Of a stretch of DNA of 64,000 bases, positions 17,398-25,258 are shown in pieces. The notes beneath the pieces were generated by a model, which ran no database searches, had not been told where the DNA came from, and saw only the letters and a program-made list of their open reading frames with translations. Position numbers and translations under genes: made by a program. How positions within the stretch are numbered: position 1 is the first letter of the stretch; each line of letters opens with the position of its first letter. This stretch comes from Paracoccus sp. C2R09 (GTDB lineage Bacteria; Pseudomonadota; Alphaproteobacteria; Rhodobacterales; Rhodobacteraceae), in assembly GCF_018860625.1 (NCBI RefSeq), contig NZ_JAHKQB010000027.1, positions 186,001 to 250,000 on the forward strand, read 5' to 3'.

Positions 17398-18792
17398 TCA
17401 ACCCTTGGGGCTGATCATGTCCTCGGGGCGGACGACGCGGTCGAAGGTCTCGCCATCGACGAAGCCAAGTGCGATCGCCTCTTCGCGCAGGGTGGTGCCG
17501 TTCTTGTGCGCGGTCTTGGCGACCTTGGTGGCGTTGTCATAGCCGATGGTGGGGGCCAGCGCCGTCACCAGCATCAGCGATTCCTTCATCAGCTTCTCAA
17601 TGCGTTCGACATTGGCCTTGGTGCCCGCGACCATGTTGTCGGTGAAGCTGCTGGCCGCATCGCCCAGAAGCTGCATCGACTGCAGCACGTTGTAGGACAT
17701 CATCGGGTTGTAGACGTTCAGTTCGAAATGCCCCTGCGACCCTGCAAAGCCCACTGCGGCGTCGTTGCCCATGACATGGGCGCAGACCATGGTCAGCGCC
17801 TCGGCCTGGGTCGGGTTCACCTTGCCCGGCATGATGCTGCTGCCCGGCTCGTTTTCCGGCAGGATCAGCTCGCCCAGACCCGAACGCGGGCCCGATCCCA
17901 GCAGGCGCATGTCGTTGGCGATCTTGAACAGCGATGCCGCGACCGTCTTGAGCGCGCCCGAGAACATGACCATCGCGTCATGGGCGGCCAGCGCCTCGAA
18001 CTTGTTGGGGGCGGTGACGAAGGGCAGGTCGGTGATCTTAGCGATTTCGGCCGCGATGGCGGTGTCCCAGCCCTTCTTGGTGTTCAACCCGGTGCCGACA
18101 GCGGTGCCGCCCTGCGCCAGTTCATAGATGTCGGGCAGGCAGGCCTTGACCCGTTCGATCCCCTTGCGGACCTGGTGGGCATAGCCGCCGAATTCCTGGC
18201 CGAGCGTCAGCGGCGTCGCATCCTGCGTATGGGTGCGGCCGATCTTGATGATGTCCTTGAACTCGTCCGACTTGGCCTCCAGCGCGGATGCCAGCTTGTC
18301 CAGGCCCGGCAGCAGCACGTCGCGTGCCTGCATGGCGATGGCCACATGCATCGCGGTCGGGAAGGTGTCGTTCGACGACTGGCCCATGTTGCAGTGATCG
18401 TTGGGGTGGACGGGCTTCTTGCTGCCCTTCTCGCCGCCCATGATCTCGATCGCGCGGTTGCTGATCACCTCGTTGGCGTTCATGTTCGACTGCGTGCCCG
18501 AACCCGTCTGCCACACGACCAGCGGGAAGTTGTCGTCGAAGCGGCCCTCGAAGACCTCGGTCGCGGCCTGTTCCATCGCGGTGGCCAGATCCTCGGCCAG
18601 ATCGCCATTGGCACGGTTGACGCGCGCGGCGGCCAGCTTGATCGCGCCAAGCGCACGGATCATCGGGACGGGCTGGCGTTCCCAGCCGATGGGAAAGTTC
18701 ATGATGGAACGCTGCGTCTGCGCGCCCCAGTATTTCGAGGCGTCAACCTCCAGCGGGCCGAAGCTGTCGGTCTCGGTGCGGGTATCGGTCAT
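17398..18792 (-). CDS. fumC: Class II fumarate hydratase
   Basis: Iron-independent fumarase of 464 residues that interconverts fumarate and malate in the TCA cycle. The superfamily signature [13 protein letters not shown] is intact, along with the substrate-site segments [14 protein letters not shown] and [16 protein letters not shown]. The start chosen is the ATG at 18792 ([16 protein letters not shown]), with AAGGGAG upstream; the longer frame adds 19 non-family residues. As a class II enzyme it lacks an iron-sulfur cluster and resists oxidants. It is followed by its own terminator. Confidence 0.96.
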   Translation of the reverse strand: MTDTRTETDSFGPLEVDASKYWGAQTQRSIMNFPIGWERQPVPMIRALGAIKLAAARVNRANGDLAEDLATAMEQAATEVFEGRFDDNFPLVVWQTGSGTQSNMNANEVISNRAIEIMGGEKGSKKPVHPNDHCNMGQSSNDTFPTAMHVAIAMQARDVLLPGLDKLASALEAKSDEFKDIIKIGRTHTQDATPLTLGQEFGGYAHQVRKGIERVKACLPDIYELAQGGTAVGTGLNTKKGWDTAIAAEIAKITDLPFVTAPNKFEALAAHDAMVMFSGALKTVAASLFKIANDMRLLGSGPRSGLGELILPENEPGSSIMPGKVNPTQAEALTMVCAHVMGNDAAVGFAGSQGHFELNVYNPMMSYNVLQSMQLLGDAASSFTDNMVAGTKANVERIEKLMKESLMLVTALAPTIGYDNATKVAKTAHKNGTTLREEAIALGFVDGETFDRVVRPEDMISPKG

Positions 18793-18888
18793 GCGAAGGC
18801 TCCCTTGGCGTTTCGCGGCGGTTTTAGCCGTCCGGGGCGCTCGGTGCAATTCGTATGCGATTGCATGCCGGATGATAGCGCCAGCAGA

Positions 18889-19761
18889 TCAGCTGTCGAT
18901 CGCCTCGATCGCCTGCTGCAGCTGGCCCATCGCATCGTCGGGCAGGGGGCGCAGCGGTGCGGGCGGGCGGCTGGGTGTCAGGCCCATCGGACCGGCCGCG
19001 GCATGACAGATGCGAAAGCTTCCGAAGCGGCGGAACAGATCCCAGAGCGGTTCGAAGCGGCGTTCCAGTTCGGCCACGCGGTCGCGATCGCCCGCCTGCG
19101 CCGCACGGGCCAGCGCCAGTGTCGGCCCCGGCCACATGCCTGCCGCGACGCTGTACCAGGCATCGGCACCGGCCAGCAGCGCAGCCGTGCAGCCCCAATC
19201 CGCGCTGTAGCCGATGGCGAAGCCCGCCGGCAGCGCGTCGCGCAGCGCCGCGATTTCGGAATCGTCACGCAGCAGCGGCATTTTGACCGCCGCCACGTTC
19301 GGCAGATCCGCAAGCCTTGCCAGCAGATCGGTCGAGAAGGTGAAATGCGTGGTGGTCGGATTGTTGTAGATGCAGATCGGCAGGTCCGAGGCATCGCCCA
19401 CCCGCCGGAACAGATCGCATACCTCGTCATCGGACAGCGGCGCATAGGACATGGGCGCCAGAAGCAGCCCGGCCGCACCGTGATCCGCCGCATGGCGGGC
19501 AAGCCGCGCGGCCATGTCGGCCCGCAGGGCGCCCACGCCCGCGATGACGGGAATGTGGCCCTGTGCGGCGTCCAGCGCCTCGGACAGGACGGTCTTGCGC
19601 TGATCCTCGGTCAGATAGGCATAGCCGCCCGTCGAACCCAGCACGCCCGCGCTGTCCAGACCGGCATCGGCCATGCGCCGGATCAGCGGCGCAATGGCCC
19701 CGAGGATCGGATCGCCTTCGGCATCCATGGGCGTGATCGGAAAGCCACTGAGACCACGCAC
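18889..19761 (-). CDS. Dihydrodipicolinate synthase (DapA/NAL) family aldolase
   Basis: A class I aldolase-family TIM barrel of 290 residues. Visible are GSTGGYAYLT (phosphate/pyruvate-binding loop), the catalytic Tyr in ICIYNNPTTT and the Schiff-base Lys in VAAVKMPL. No ATG fits the family N-terminus, and a GTG at 19761 (VRGLSGFPITPMDAEG), with GGAAG upstream, is the best start, 7 bases after the sspB stop. The GSTGG instead of GTTGE-type loop suggests it is not the lysine-pathway DapA but a relative acting on another 2-oxoacid. Substrate unknown. It follows sspB on the same strand. Confidence 0.8.
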   Translation of the reverse strand: MRGLSGFPITPMDAEGDPILGAIAPLIRRMADAGLDSAGVLGSTGGYAYLTEDQRKTVLSEALDAAQGHIPVIAGVGALRADMAARLARHAADHGAAGLLLAPMSYAPLSDDEVCDLFRRVGDASDLPICIYNNPTTTHFTFSTDLLARLADLPNVAAVKMPLLRDDSEIAALRDALPAGFAIGYSADWGCTAALLAGADAWYSVAAGMWPGPTLALARAAQAGDRDRVAELERRFEPLWDLFRRFGSFRICHAAAGPMGLTPSRPPAPLRPLPDDAMGQLQQAIEAIDS

Positions 19762-19768
19762 CTGCCGG

Positions 19769-20248
19769 TCACTTCCGCCAGCGGTCGAGGCTGACGACAT
19801 CCGCCCCGCCCGAAGGGGGCGTGTCGTCGCCGTCATCCTCGGCATCCAGCTCGAACTCGGCGTCTTCGTCCTCATCCTCGTCGTCATCTTCGTCCTGCGT
19901 TTCGAAGCGCAGGCCGAACTCGACCGAGGGATCGACGAAGGTGCGCAGCGAATCGAAGGGAATGATCAGCGGTTCGGGCGCGTTGCCGAAATTCAGCGTG
20001 ATGGTGAAATGATCGTCCTCGACCACCAGGTTGTCGAACCAGTGCTGGATGACGATGGTCATTTCCTCGGGGTAACGGGCGCGCAGCCAGTCCGCCATCT
20101 CGACGCCCTCGTCGCGCGTGTCGAAGGTGATGAAGAAATGATGTTCGCCCGGAAGCCCTTCGGCCGCGATCTTGCGCAGCACCTCGGCAATCAAGCCCTG
20201 CATCGCACGATGCATCATTCCGCCGTAATCGATCCCAGACCGGGCCAT
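19769..20248 (-). CDS. sspB: SspB-family ClpXP adaptor protein
   Basis: A 159-residue adaptor that tethers ssrA-tagged proteins to the ClpXP protease. The folded tag-binding part spans about residues 1-115 (IDYGGMMHRAMQGLIAEVL; HHFFITFDTRDEGVEMADWL; QHWFDNLVVEDDHFTITLNF). A very acidic Asp/Glu linker (about 117-148) leads to a short C-terminal ClpX-binding tail (VVSLDRWRK), as in other alpha-type SspB proteins. It lies just downstream of the tmRNA gene on the same strand, so the tag-adding RNA and the tag-recognising adaptor are neighbours. Confidence 0.93.
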   Translation of the reverse strand: MARSGIDYGGMMHRAMQGLIAEVLRKIAAEGLPGEHHFFITFDTRDEGVEMADWLRARYPEEMTIVIQHWFDNLVVEDDHFTITLNFGNAPEPLIIPFDSLRTFVDPSVEFGLRFETQDEDDDEDEDEDAEFELDAEDDGDDTPPSGGADVVSLDRWRK

Positions 20249-20299
20249 GCCGTCACCTTTCGTTCCTTGCCCCCAAGCATAGGGATGTGGCGGGGGATG

Positions 20300-20338
20300 A
20301 AAAGGGGGCCGCGACCCGTTTCGGGGCCGATTTCGCGG
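20300..20338 (-). terminator. Probable terminator of the tmRNA gene
   Basis: Read on the - strand, CCGCGA / TCGCGG pairs, with an inner CCCG-AAA-CGGG hairpin, then CCCCC and TTTT. It lies just past the coding piece of the tmRNA and before sspB. Confidence 0.5.
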
Positions 20339-20344
20339 ATGGGG

Positions 20345-20678
20345 TCAGAAGGGGGGAGAAGGTGCAGGATTCTGTTGCAAGGCTCCTGCGGGCCCCGCCT
20401 TACGCGGCTAAGCGCAAGGAGTTAGGTTTCGGTTACCCGAGCTGCTTACGCAGCCAGAGCGACCGGAGCACGGTTGTCGTTGGCAACTGTACAAATCGCA
20501 CCGATGACGGTGGTAGCTCACCGGGACAAAGCAAACACCTTTAGACGTTCGTCGATCCTGTTTCGGCCCCATGTTCCCCCAACGAGGGTATTTGGTGGAG
20601 CCGCCGGGTACCGCCCCCGGGTCCGATCCGCTTATTACGTGCGCGTTTATGTCCATAGTCCGGGTTGCCCCGAACAGG
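20345..20678 (-). ncRNA. ssrA: Transfer-messenger RNA (two-piece, circularly permuted)
   Basis: Rescues stalled ribosomes by trans-translation. On the - strand the acceptor piece comes first: its tRNA-like 3' half (T-arm GGACCCGGGGGCGGTACCC) ends in CTCCACCA with CCA at 20595-20593. After a 22-base intervening segment (20592-20571) the coding piece begins with GGGGCCGAAACAGGATCGACG at 20570, the standard tmRNA 5' half, followed by the tag reading frame and pseudoknot-forming stems (GCAGGA / TCCTGC). This inverted order is the permuted, two-piece arrangement of alphaproteobacteria. The outer ends are estimates. Flanked by the ask operon terminator upstream and sspB downstream. Confidence 0.93.
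20446..20484 (-). other. tmRNA proteolysis-tag reading frame
   Basis: Twelve codons plus TAA encode ANDNRAPVALAA, the tag added to stalled nascent chains. The resume codon is GCC at 20484-20482. The C-terminal ALAA is the ClpX recognition end, and the N-terminal ANDN part is the SspB-contact region by analogy with other species. Confidence 0.93.
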
Positions 20679-20682
20679 ACAA

Positions 20683-20711
20683 CACATAAGGGCCATGATC
20701 GCGGCCCGCAA
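20683..20711 (-). promoter_or_regulatory. Candidate tmRNA promoter
   Basis: On the - strand, TTGCGG (20711-20706) and TATGTG (20688-20683) are spaced by 17 bases and would start a transcript near 20676, just upstream of the acceptor piece. It lies downstream of the ask terminator, so the RNA needs its own promoter. Confidence 0.45.
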
Positions 20712-20724
20712 GACCCGGACATGA

Positions 20725-20751
20725 AAAGGGCGCCCCCGACGGGACGCCCCT
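20725..20751 (-). terminator. Intrinsic terminator of the ectABC-ask operon
   Basis: On the - strand GGGCGTCCC-GTC-GGGGGCGCCC is followed by TTTT, 20 bases after the ask stop. It separates the ectoine operon from the tmRNA gene. Confidence 0.8.
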
Positions 20752-20770
20752 GACATCATGCGATCCGGGT

Positions 20771-22204
20771 TCAGGCGGCCTTGCGAAGACTGGTCGCCTG
20801 TCCTTCGACCAATGCGCGATGCAGCGCCTTGATCGAGGGTTTCAGCATGTCGCGTTCGACGATGTACTGCACCTCGACGGGGCGGGGCCCCTGGGTCGCG
20901 CCGATCGCCTCGAGACCATTGTCGGCCAAGGCGGCCAGACCGCGCGACAGGACGGCAAGCCCGGTCAGGTCGCGGCCCACGGCCGCCGCCATCGCGACCG
21001 CGCGCGAGGTGACCTGCGCCGAAGGGTAACGCTCGACCAGGTCCTTCTCGACACGGCGCAGCACCTTCATGCTGGTATCGACGTAATGCGTGATCGTGTT
21101 CGCATTCGACACCTTGCTGACGATGCGCACCTTATGGCGCGTCAGGATCTCGAGGATCGTGGCATCGTAGCCCTTGGCGCCGACCATGTCCTGTTCGAAC
21201 AGTTCCAGCGCATAGAGGTCGAGGCCGGTCACGATCTCGACCGCGGCTTCCTCGGCGGGCTGATCGTCGATCAGCGTGCCGGGGTCGTGCGGCTCGAACG
21301 CGTTGGTGACGCGCAGGGCGACACCCGACTGGCGCAGCGTCTTGGCGGCCTTGGGGTGGATCGCCTCCATCCCCAGGTTCGACAGCTGGTCGGCCACGTC
21401 GTAATTCGTGCGTCCCAGCTTGCGGACGGCATCATGGCCCACAAGGTTCGGATCCGCCGAGGACAGGTGGAATTCCTTGTGGATGATCGCTTCCCGCGCT
21501 CCGGTCAATGCGGCCAGCTTCGAGAAGGTCACCTCGGAATAGCCGCGGTCGAATTCGCGCATCAAACCTTCGCGGCACTGGGCATAGCCGGTGACGATGG
21601 GCATTTCGGATGCGGGATCCACGCCTTCCATCGCGCCGGTGATGCGTTCCTCCAGGCTGACCTCGCCCTCGTCGCGCCAACCGGACAGGTCGACGAAACG
21701 GGCCGTGACGCCCGCGCGCTGCAGCATCAGGGTCGTGACGAAGGCGGAATGCGCCTCGCCCAGACCCGACAGTAGTTCGCGCGTCTGCAGCATGTGTTCC
21801 GACAGGCGGAAATGGCCATAGGAGCACAGGCGCTGCAGATCGATCAGGCAGTTCTTCGCGCCGACCAGGCGGTCGCGCACGAAGGCATCCGCACGCTCGA
21901 TATCGCCGGGATGGTCCAGCACCTGGCGATGGGCCGCGATCATCGCATCGCTTGCGCGGTCCAGCGCGGCCATCCAAGCATGGTCGTCCTCGCCCGAGGC
22001 GAAGGCCGCATAGACGCCGGGCTCGCCCGACTTCTTGTGTTCGAGCAGCATGTTCGTGATGCCGCCGAAGGCCGACACGACGAAGACGCGGTTGTAGAGC
22101 TCGCTGTCCTTGCGATCACCAATCAGCAGCGTGTCGCGCAATTCGTGGACGCGCGACATGGACGTGCCGCCGATCTTCTCGACCGTATGACTGGCACTAC
22201 CCAT
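20771..22204 (-). CDS. ask: Aspartate kinase, ectoine-operon type
   Basis: Phosphorylates aspartate, feeding aspartate-semialdehyde to EctB. It is 477 residues from the ATG at 22204, two bases after the ectC stop. The N-terminus reads VEKIGGTSMS, the diverged form of the usual KFGGTS motif seen in the Ask_Ect subfamily, and C-terminal ACT-like regulatory repeats are present (VRIVSKVSNANTITHYVD region). Ask_Ect enzymes are generally less inhibited by lysine and threonine, letting ectoine synthesis escape normal amino-acid feedback. It is the last gene of the operon and is followed by a terminator. Confidence 0.93.
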   Translation of the reverse strand: MGSASHTVEKIGGTSMSRVHELRDTLLIGDRKDSELYNRVFVVSAFGGITNMLLEHKKSGEPGVYAAFASGEDDHAWMAALDRASDAMIAAHRQVLDHPGDIERADAFVRDRLVGAKNCLIDLQRLCSYGHFRLSEHMLQTRELLSGLGEAHSAFVTTLMLQRAGVTARFVDLSGWRDEGEVSLEERITGAMEGVDPASEMPIVTGYAQCREGLMREFDRGYSEVTFSKLAALTGAREAIIHKEFHLSSADPNLVGHDAVRKLGRTNYDVADQLSNLGMEAIHPKAAKTLRQSGVALRVTNAFEPHDPGTLIDDQPAEEAAVEIVTGLDLYALELFEQDMVGAKGYDATILEILTRHKVRIVSKVSNANTITHYVDTSMKVLRRVEKDLVERYPSAQVTSRAVAMAAAVGRDLTGLAVLSRGLAALADNGLEAIGATQGPRPVEVQYIVERDMLKPSIKALHRALVEGQATSLRKAA

Positions 22205-22206
22205 GT

Positions 22207-22599
22207 TCACGCCGACTCCTCGGCCGGGGCATAGCTGCCGTCTTCGCGATGAACCTCGGTCCCGGTGACGGGCGGGTTGAAGCAGCAGGCCATGACCAGC
22301 GTCTCTTCGGCGCGCAGAGTGTGGTGGTCGTGCAGGTTCAGCGCATACATGACGCCGGGCGTGATCTGGTGCGTCTCGCCGGTGGCCAGATCGGTGATCG
22401 AGCCTTTGCCCTGTATGCAATACACGCTTTCGAAATGGTGCTTGTAGTGGAACGTGTGTTCCGAACCGGCATCCAGCGTGGTGATGTGGAACGAGAAACC
22501 CATCCCGTCATCGGCCAGCAGCATGCGGACCGAGTTCCACTTGGCGTCGGACACCGAACGGTCGGTGTCCTTGAGCTTGTTGAAATCGCGTACAATCAT
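22207..22599 (-). CDS. ectC: L-ectoine synthase
   Basis: Cyclises N-gamma-acetyl-diaminobutyrate to ectoine, the final step. It is a single-domain cupin of 130 residues, the usual length. [16 protein letters not shown] opens the protein; [20 protein letters not shown] and the following [10 protein letters not shown] carry the cupin core and metal-binding residues. It sits between ectB (24-base gap) and ask (2-base gap). No ectoine hydroxylase gene (ectD) follows, so the cluster encodes ectoine and not hydroxyectoine unless ectD lies elsewhere. Confidence 0.97.
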   Translation of the reverse strand: MIVRDFNKLKDTDRSVSDAKWNSVRMLLADDGMGFSFHITTLDAGSEHTFHYKHHFESVYCIQGKGSITDLATGETHQITPGVMYALNLHDHHTLRAEETLVMACCFNPPVTGTEVHREDGSYAPAEESA

Positions 22600-22622
22600 G
22601 TTTTTTCTCCCGCTTGGCGGTC

Positions 22623-23897
22623 TTACTTCAGCACGTCGCGTGCAGCATTCAGAAGGATGTCGAAGCCCTTCTCGAAGGTCGCGACCGGGGTGGTCAGCGG
22701 CGCGAGCACCTTGACCACCTGGTCCTCGTTCCCCGAGGTTTCGATGATCAGCCCGTCCTGGAAGGCGCGCTTGCAGATCTTCTCGGCCAGTTCGCCCGAT
22801 CCGACATCGACGCCGCGCATCAGGCCGCGCCCCTTGAGGAACGCACCCGGGACCATGTCGGCCAGCTGCGTCAGGCGCTTCTCGATCAGGGCGGCCTTGT
22901 CGGCCAGCTCGGCCTCGAACGCCTTGTCGGACCAGAACTTCTCGATCGCGACGCGTGCGGTCACGAAGGCATGGTTGTTGCCGCGGAAGGTGCCGTTATG
23001 TTCGGCGGGGCCGAAGACGTCATGTTCCGGGCGCACCAGCACCATCGCCAGCGGCAGGCCGAAGCCCGAGATGGATTTCGCCAGCGGCACGATGTCGGGC
23101 ATCACGCCGATCTCCTCGAACGAGAAGAACTTGCCGCTGCGGCCGCAACCGGCCTGGATGTCGTCGATGATCAGCAGCGCGCCGTGGCGCTTGGCGACAT
23201 CGGCAACGGCACGGACGAATTCGGCCGATGCGGCGTTCAGACCGCCTTCGCCCTGGATCAGCTCCAGCATGATCGCGGCAGGCGCGTCGATGCCACCCGA
23301 GCTGTCGCCCAGCATCTGATCCAGCAGTGCCGCGCTGTCCACGCCCTCGGCATAGTTGTCGAAGGGCATGCGCGTCACGCCATGCGTATCCATGCCGGCA
23401 CCACCGCGGTGATACCCGTTGCCGGTCGCGGCCAGCGCGCCCATGGTCACGCCGTGGAAACCGTTGGTGAAGGTGACGATATTCGTGCGACCGGTCACCT
23501 TGCGGGCGATCTTCATCGACGCCTCGACGGCGTTCGCGCCGGTCGGGCCCGTGAACATCACGCGATGATCCATGCCGCGCGGCTTCAGGATATTCGTCTC
23601 GAACGCTTCGAGGAAGCTTCCCTTGGCGTCGGTATGCAGGTCCAGGCCATGCGCGATGCCATTGCCGGCGATATGGTCGATCAGCGCGGCCTTCATGTCG
23701 GGGTCGTTATGGCCATAGTTCAGCGACGAACACCCGGCGAGGAAGTCGATATACTCGTTCCCTTCGGCATCGCGCATGATCGAGCCCTGCGCGCCGGTGA
23801 ACATCGCGGGGATGCCGCGGCAATAGGAACGGGCCGCGCTTTCACGGCGTTCGAAGATTTCAGTCGAGTTCTGGATGGCGTTCATGTCTTTGGGCAT
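22623..23897 (-). CDS. ectB: Diaminobutyrate--2-oxoglutarate transaminase
   Basis: PLP-dependent class III aminotransferase of 424 residues that converts aspartate-semialdehyde to L-2,4-diaminobutyrate with glutamate as donor. Visible motifs are [15 protein letters not shown] (cofactor phosphate site), [15 protein letters not shown] with the Asp that contacts PLP, and the Schiff-base Lys in [13 protein letters not shown]. The ATG at 23897 gives the family N-terminus. It is the second gene of the operon, 53 bases after ectA. Confidence 0.97.
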   Translation of the reverse strand: MPKDMNAIQNSTEIFERRESAARSYCRGIPAMFTGAQGSIMRDAEGNEYIDFLAGCSSLNYGHNDPDMKAALIDHIAGNGIAHGLDLHTDAKGSFLEAFETNILKPRGMDHRVMFTGPTGANAVEASMKIARKVTGRTNIVTFTNGFHGVTMGALAATGNGYHRGGAGMDTHGVTRMPFDNYAEGVDSAALLDQMLGDSSGGIDAPAAIMLELIQGEGGLNAASAEFVRAVADVAKRHGALLIIDDIQAGCGRSGKFFSFEEIGVMPDIVPLAKSISGFGLPLAMVLVRPEHDVFGPAEHNGTFRGNNHAFVTARVAIEKFWSDKAFEAELADKAALIEKRLTQLADMVPGAFLKGRGLMRGVDVGSGELAEKICKRAFQDGLIIETSGNEDQVVKVLAPLTTPVATFEKGFDILLNAARDVLK

Positions 23898-23950
23898 GAC
23901 AAATCCTTTCGCACTGTGTGCGTCATAAAAGCGTTCGCGGACGAAAAGGT

Positions 23951-24484
23951 TCAGGCGGCTTTCGCAGCAGCTTCGCAGGGCAGGGTGATCGTCACCATGT
24001 GCTCTGTCGCGTGGCGGCCGCCGAAATGTGCGTCGCGCGTGTAATGCGGGTCGTCGCTCAGCTTGCCGCCGATATCGCGGGCGAAGCTGCGGAACAGCGC
24101 CCAGGAGGCGTCGTTATCCCGCGTGATCGTGGTGTTGAGGACCTGCGCATCGACGGTGACGTCGCGGTTGACCAGGTCCGAAAGCATCTTCTTGGCCAGG
24201 CCCAGGCCACGCGCCTTGGGGCTGACCGCAACCTGCCAGACGAAGATCGCGTCTTCGTTCGGGATCATGTGCCCCGAAATCCAGCCGAGGATCTCGCCGT
24301 CGATTTCGGCGACCACGCAGGTGTCGCGGAAATGTTCGGCCTGCACCAGGTTGCAATACATCGAGTTTTCATCAAGCGGCTTGCAGGCGCGGACAAGCTC
24401 CCAGATGGCCGACCCATCGGTCGGTTCGGGCTTGCGCAGCACCAGCTGCTGACTTCGGTCAATGTCTTGCACGTCCTTGGGCAT
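23951..24484 (-). CDS. ectA: L-2,4-diaminobutyrate acetyltransferase
   Basis: GNAT-family N-acetyltransferase of 177 residues that acetylates the gamma-amino group of diaminobutyrate. LRKPEPTDGSAIWELV opens the family domain, the acetyl-CoA loop is in SPKARGLGLAKKML (about residues 89-102), and the C-terminal HYTRDAHFGGRHATEHM stretch is conserved in EctA. It is the first gene of ectABC-ask and is transcribed divergently from ectR. A promoter is predicted about 30-60 bases upstream. Confidence 0.97.
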   Translation of the reverse strand: MPKDVQDIDRSQQLVLRKPEPTDGSAIWELVRACKPLDENSMYCNLVQAEHFRDTCVVAEIDGEILGWISGHMIPNEDAIFVWQVAVSPKARGLGLAKKMLSDLVNRDVTVDAQVLNTTITRDNDASWALFRSFARDIGGKLSDDPHYTRDAHFGGRHATEHMVTITLPCEAAAKAA

Positions 24485-24515
24485 AAGGTCCTCGTCCTCA
24501 GTTGCTTCGACACAC

Positions 24516-24544
24516 TAAATAATAAAAGCACCCTTTGGTTGCAA
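24516..24544 (-). promoter_or_regulatory. Candidate ectA promoter
   Basis: On the - strand TTGCAA (24544-24539) and TATTTA (24521-24516) are separated by 17 bases, 32 bases upstream of the ectA start. The region is strikingly AT-rich for this genome. It fits a sigma-70-type promoter; stress-factor control cannot be judged from it. Confidence 0.5.
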
Positions 24545-24559
24545 CAGAATCGACTGTTT

Positions 24560-24588
24560 TTGCTCAATTTCTTTATAAGGGCTTATAA
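24560..24588 (+). promoter_or_regulatory. Candidate ectR promoter with overlapping palindromic operator
   Basis: On the + strand TTGCTC (24560-24565) and TTATAA (24583-24588) are spaced 17 bases. A perfect 16-base palindrome, TTATAAGGGCTTATAA at 24573-24588 with a two-base centre, overlaps the -10. MarR-type regulators bind palindromes of this size, so this is the best candidate EctR operator; at about 30 bases upstream of the ectA -35 it could also influence the operon. Confidence 0.5.
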
Positions 24589-24708
24589 GCTAACGGTTTA
24601 TTTCCTGCCTGCCGGCGGGTCAGCGCGAAGGATATCTTAGTCAAGCAAAATATTCGGTCATCTCAGTTCCCCGTTGGCAAGGTTTCGCCGGGATGGCATT
24701 ATCGGACG

Positions 24709-25212
24709 ATGAACCAGAATGTCGCCCATCCGCGCACCGACGCGGCCCTGATAGCCCTGCGCCGGATTCTCCGCGCGACGGAACAATACGAACGCGATCT
24801 GGCGCAATCCGTGCGCCTGACGCCTGCCAAGCTGCGCGTGCTGCAGATCCTTGCGGGTGCGCCGGGTCGCAGCGCCACGCCCACGCGGTTGGCCGGCCAG
24901 ATGGGCGTCAGCCAGGCGACCGTGACGGCGCTGGTCGATCAGCTGGACAAGCTGGCCTATACCCGCCGCGAACGCTCCAGCGCGGATCGCAGGCAGCTGA
25001 ACGTGATCCTGACGGATGCGGGGGCCGAGGCGCTGTCCAGCGCGCCGGACGCGCTGCAGCAGAATTTCGTACGCGGCTTCCATTCGATGGAAGATTGGGA
25101 GCAGTCGATGCTGGTCGCGTCGCTGGAACGCGTGGCGGCGATGCTGAATGCGCAGGGGCTGGACGCATCGCCCGTGCTGACCCTGGGCGAGATCGGCCGC
25201 CCGCGCGGCTGA
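24709..25212 (+). CDS. ectR: MarR-family transcriptional regulator of ectoine synthesis
   Basis: A winged-helix MarR protein of 167 residues. The recognition region is TRLAGQMGVSQATVTALVDQLDKL (given in two parts: TRLAGQMG and VSQATVTALVDQL), and the wing carries ERSSADRRQLNVILTDAG with the DxR motif. Divergent orientation from ectABC-ask is the classic position of EctR, a repressor described in methylotrophs and found in many halotolerant proteobacteria. A palindrome in the shared upstream region fits autoregulation. What signal it senses is not known from sequence. Confidence 0.85.
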   Translation: MNQNVAHPRTDAALIALRRILRATEQYERDLAQSVRLTPAKLRVLQILAGAPGRSATPTRLAGQMGVSQATVTALVDQLDKLAYTRRERSSADRRQLNVILTDAGAEALSSAPDALQQNFVRGFHSMEDWEQSMLVASLERVAAMLNAQGLDASPVLTLGEIGRPRG

Positions 25213-25228
25213 TCGCGGTCTTCATGCG

Positions 25229-25252
25229 AAAAGGGGGGCACGATGGCCCCCC
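25229..25252 (-). terminator. Intrinsic terminator after gnd
   Basis: On the - strand GGGGGGCC-ATCG-TGCCCCCC is followed by TTTT, 7 bases past the gnd stop. It lies between convergent ectR and gnd and may block read-through both ways. Confidence 0.75.
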
Positions 25253-25258
25253 GATCCG

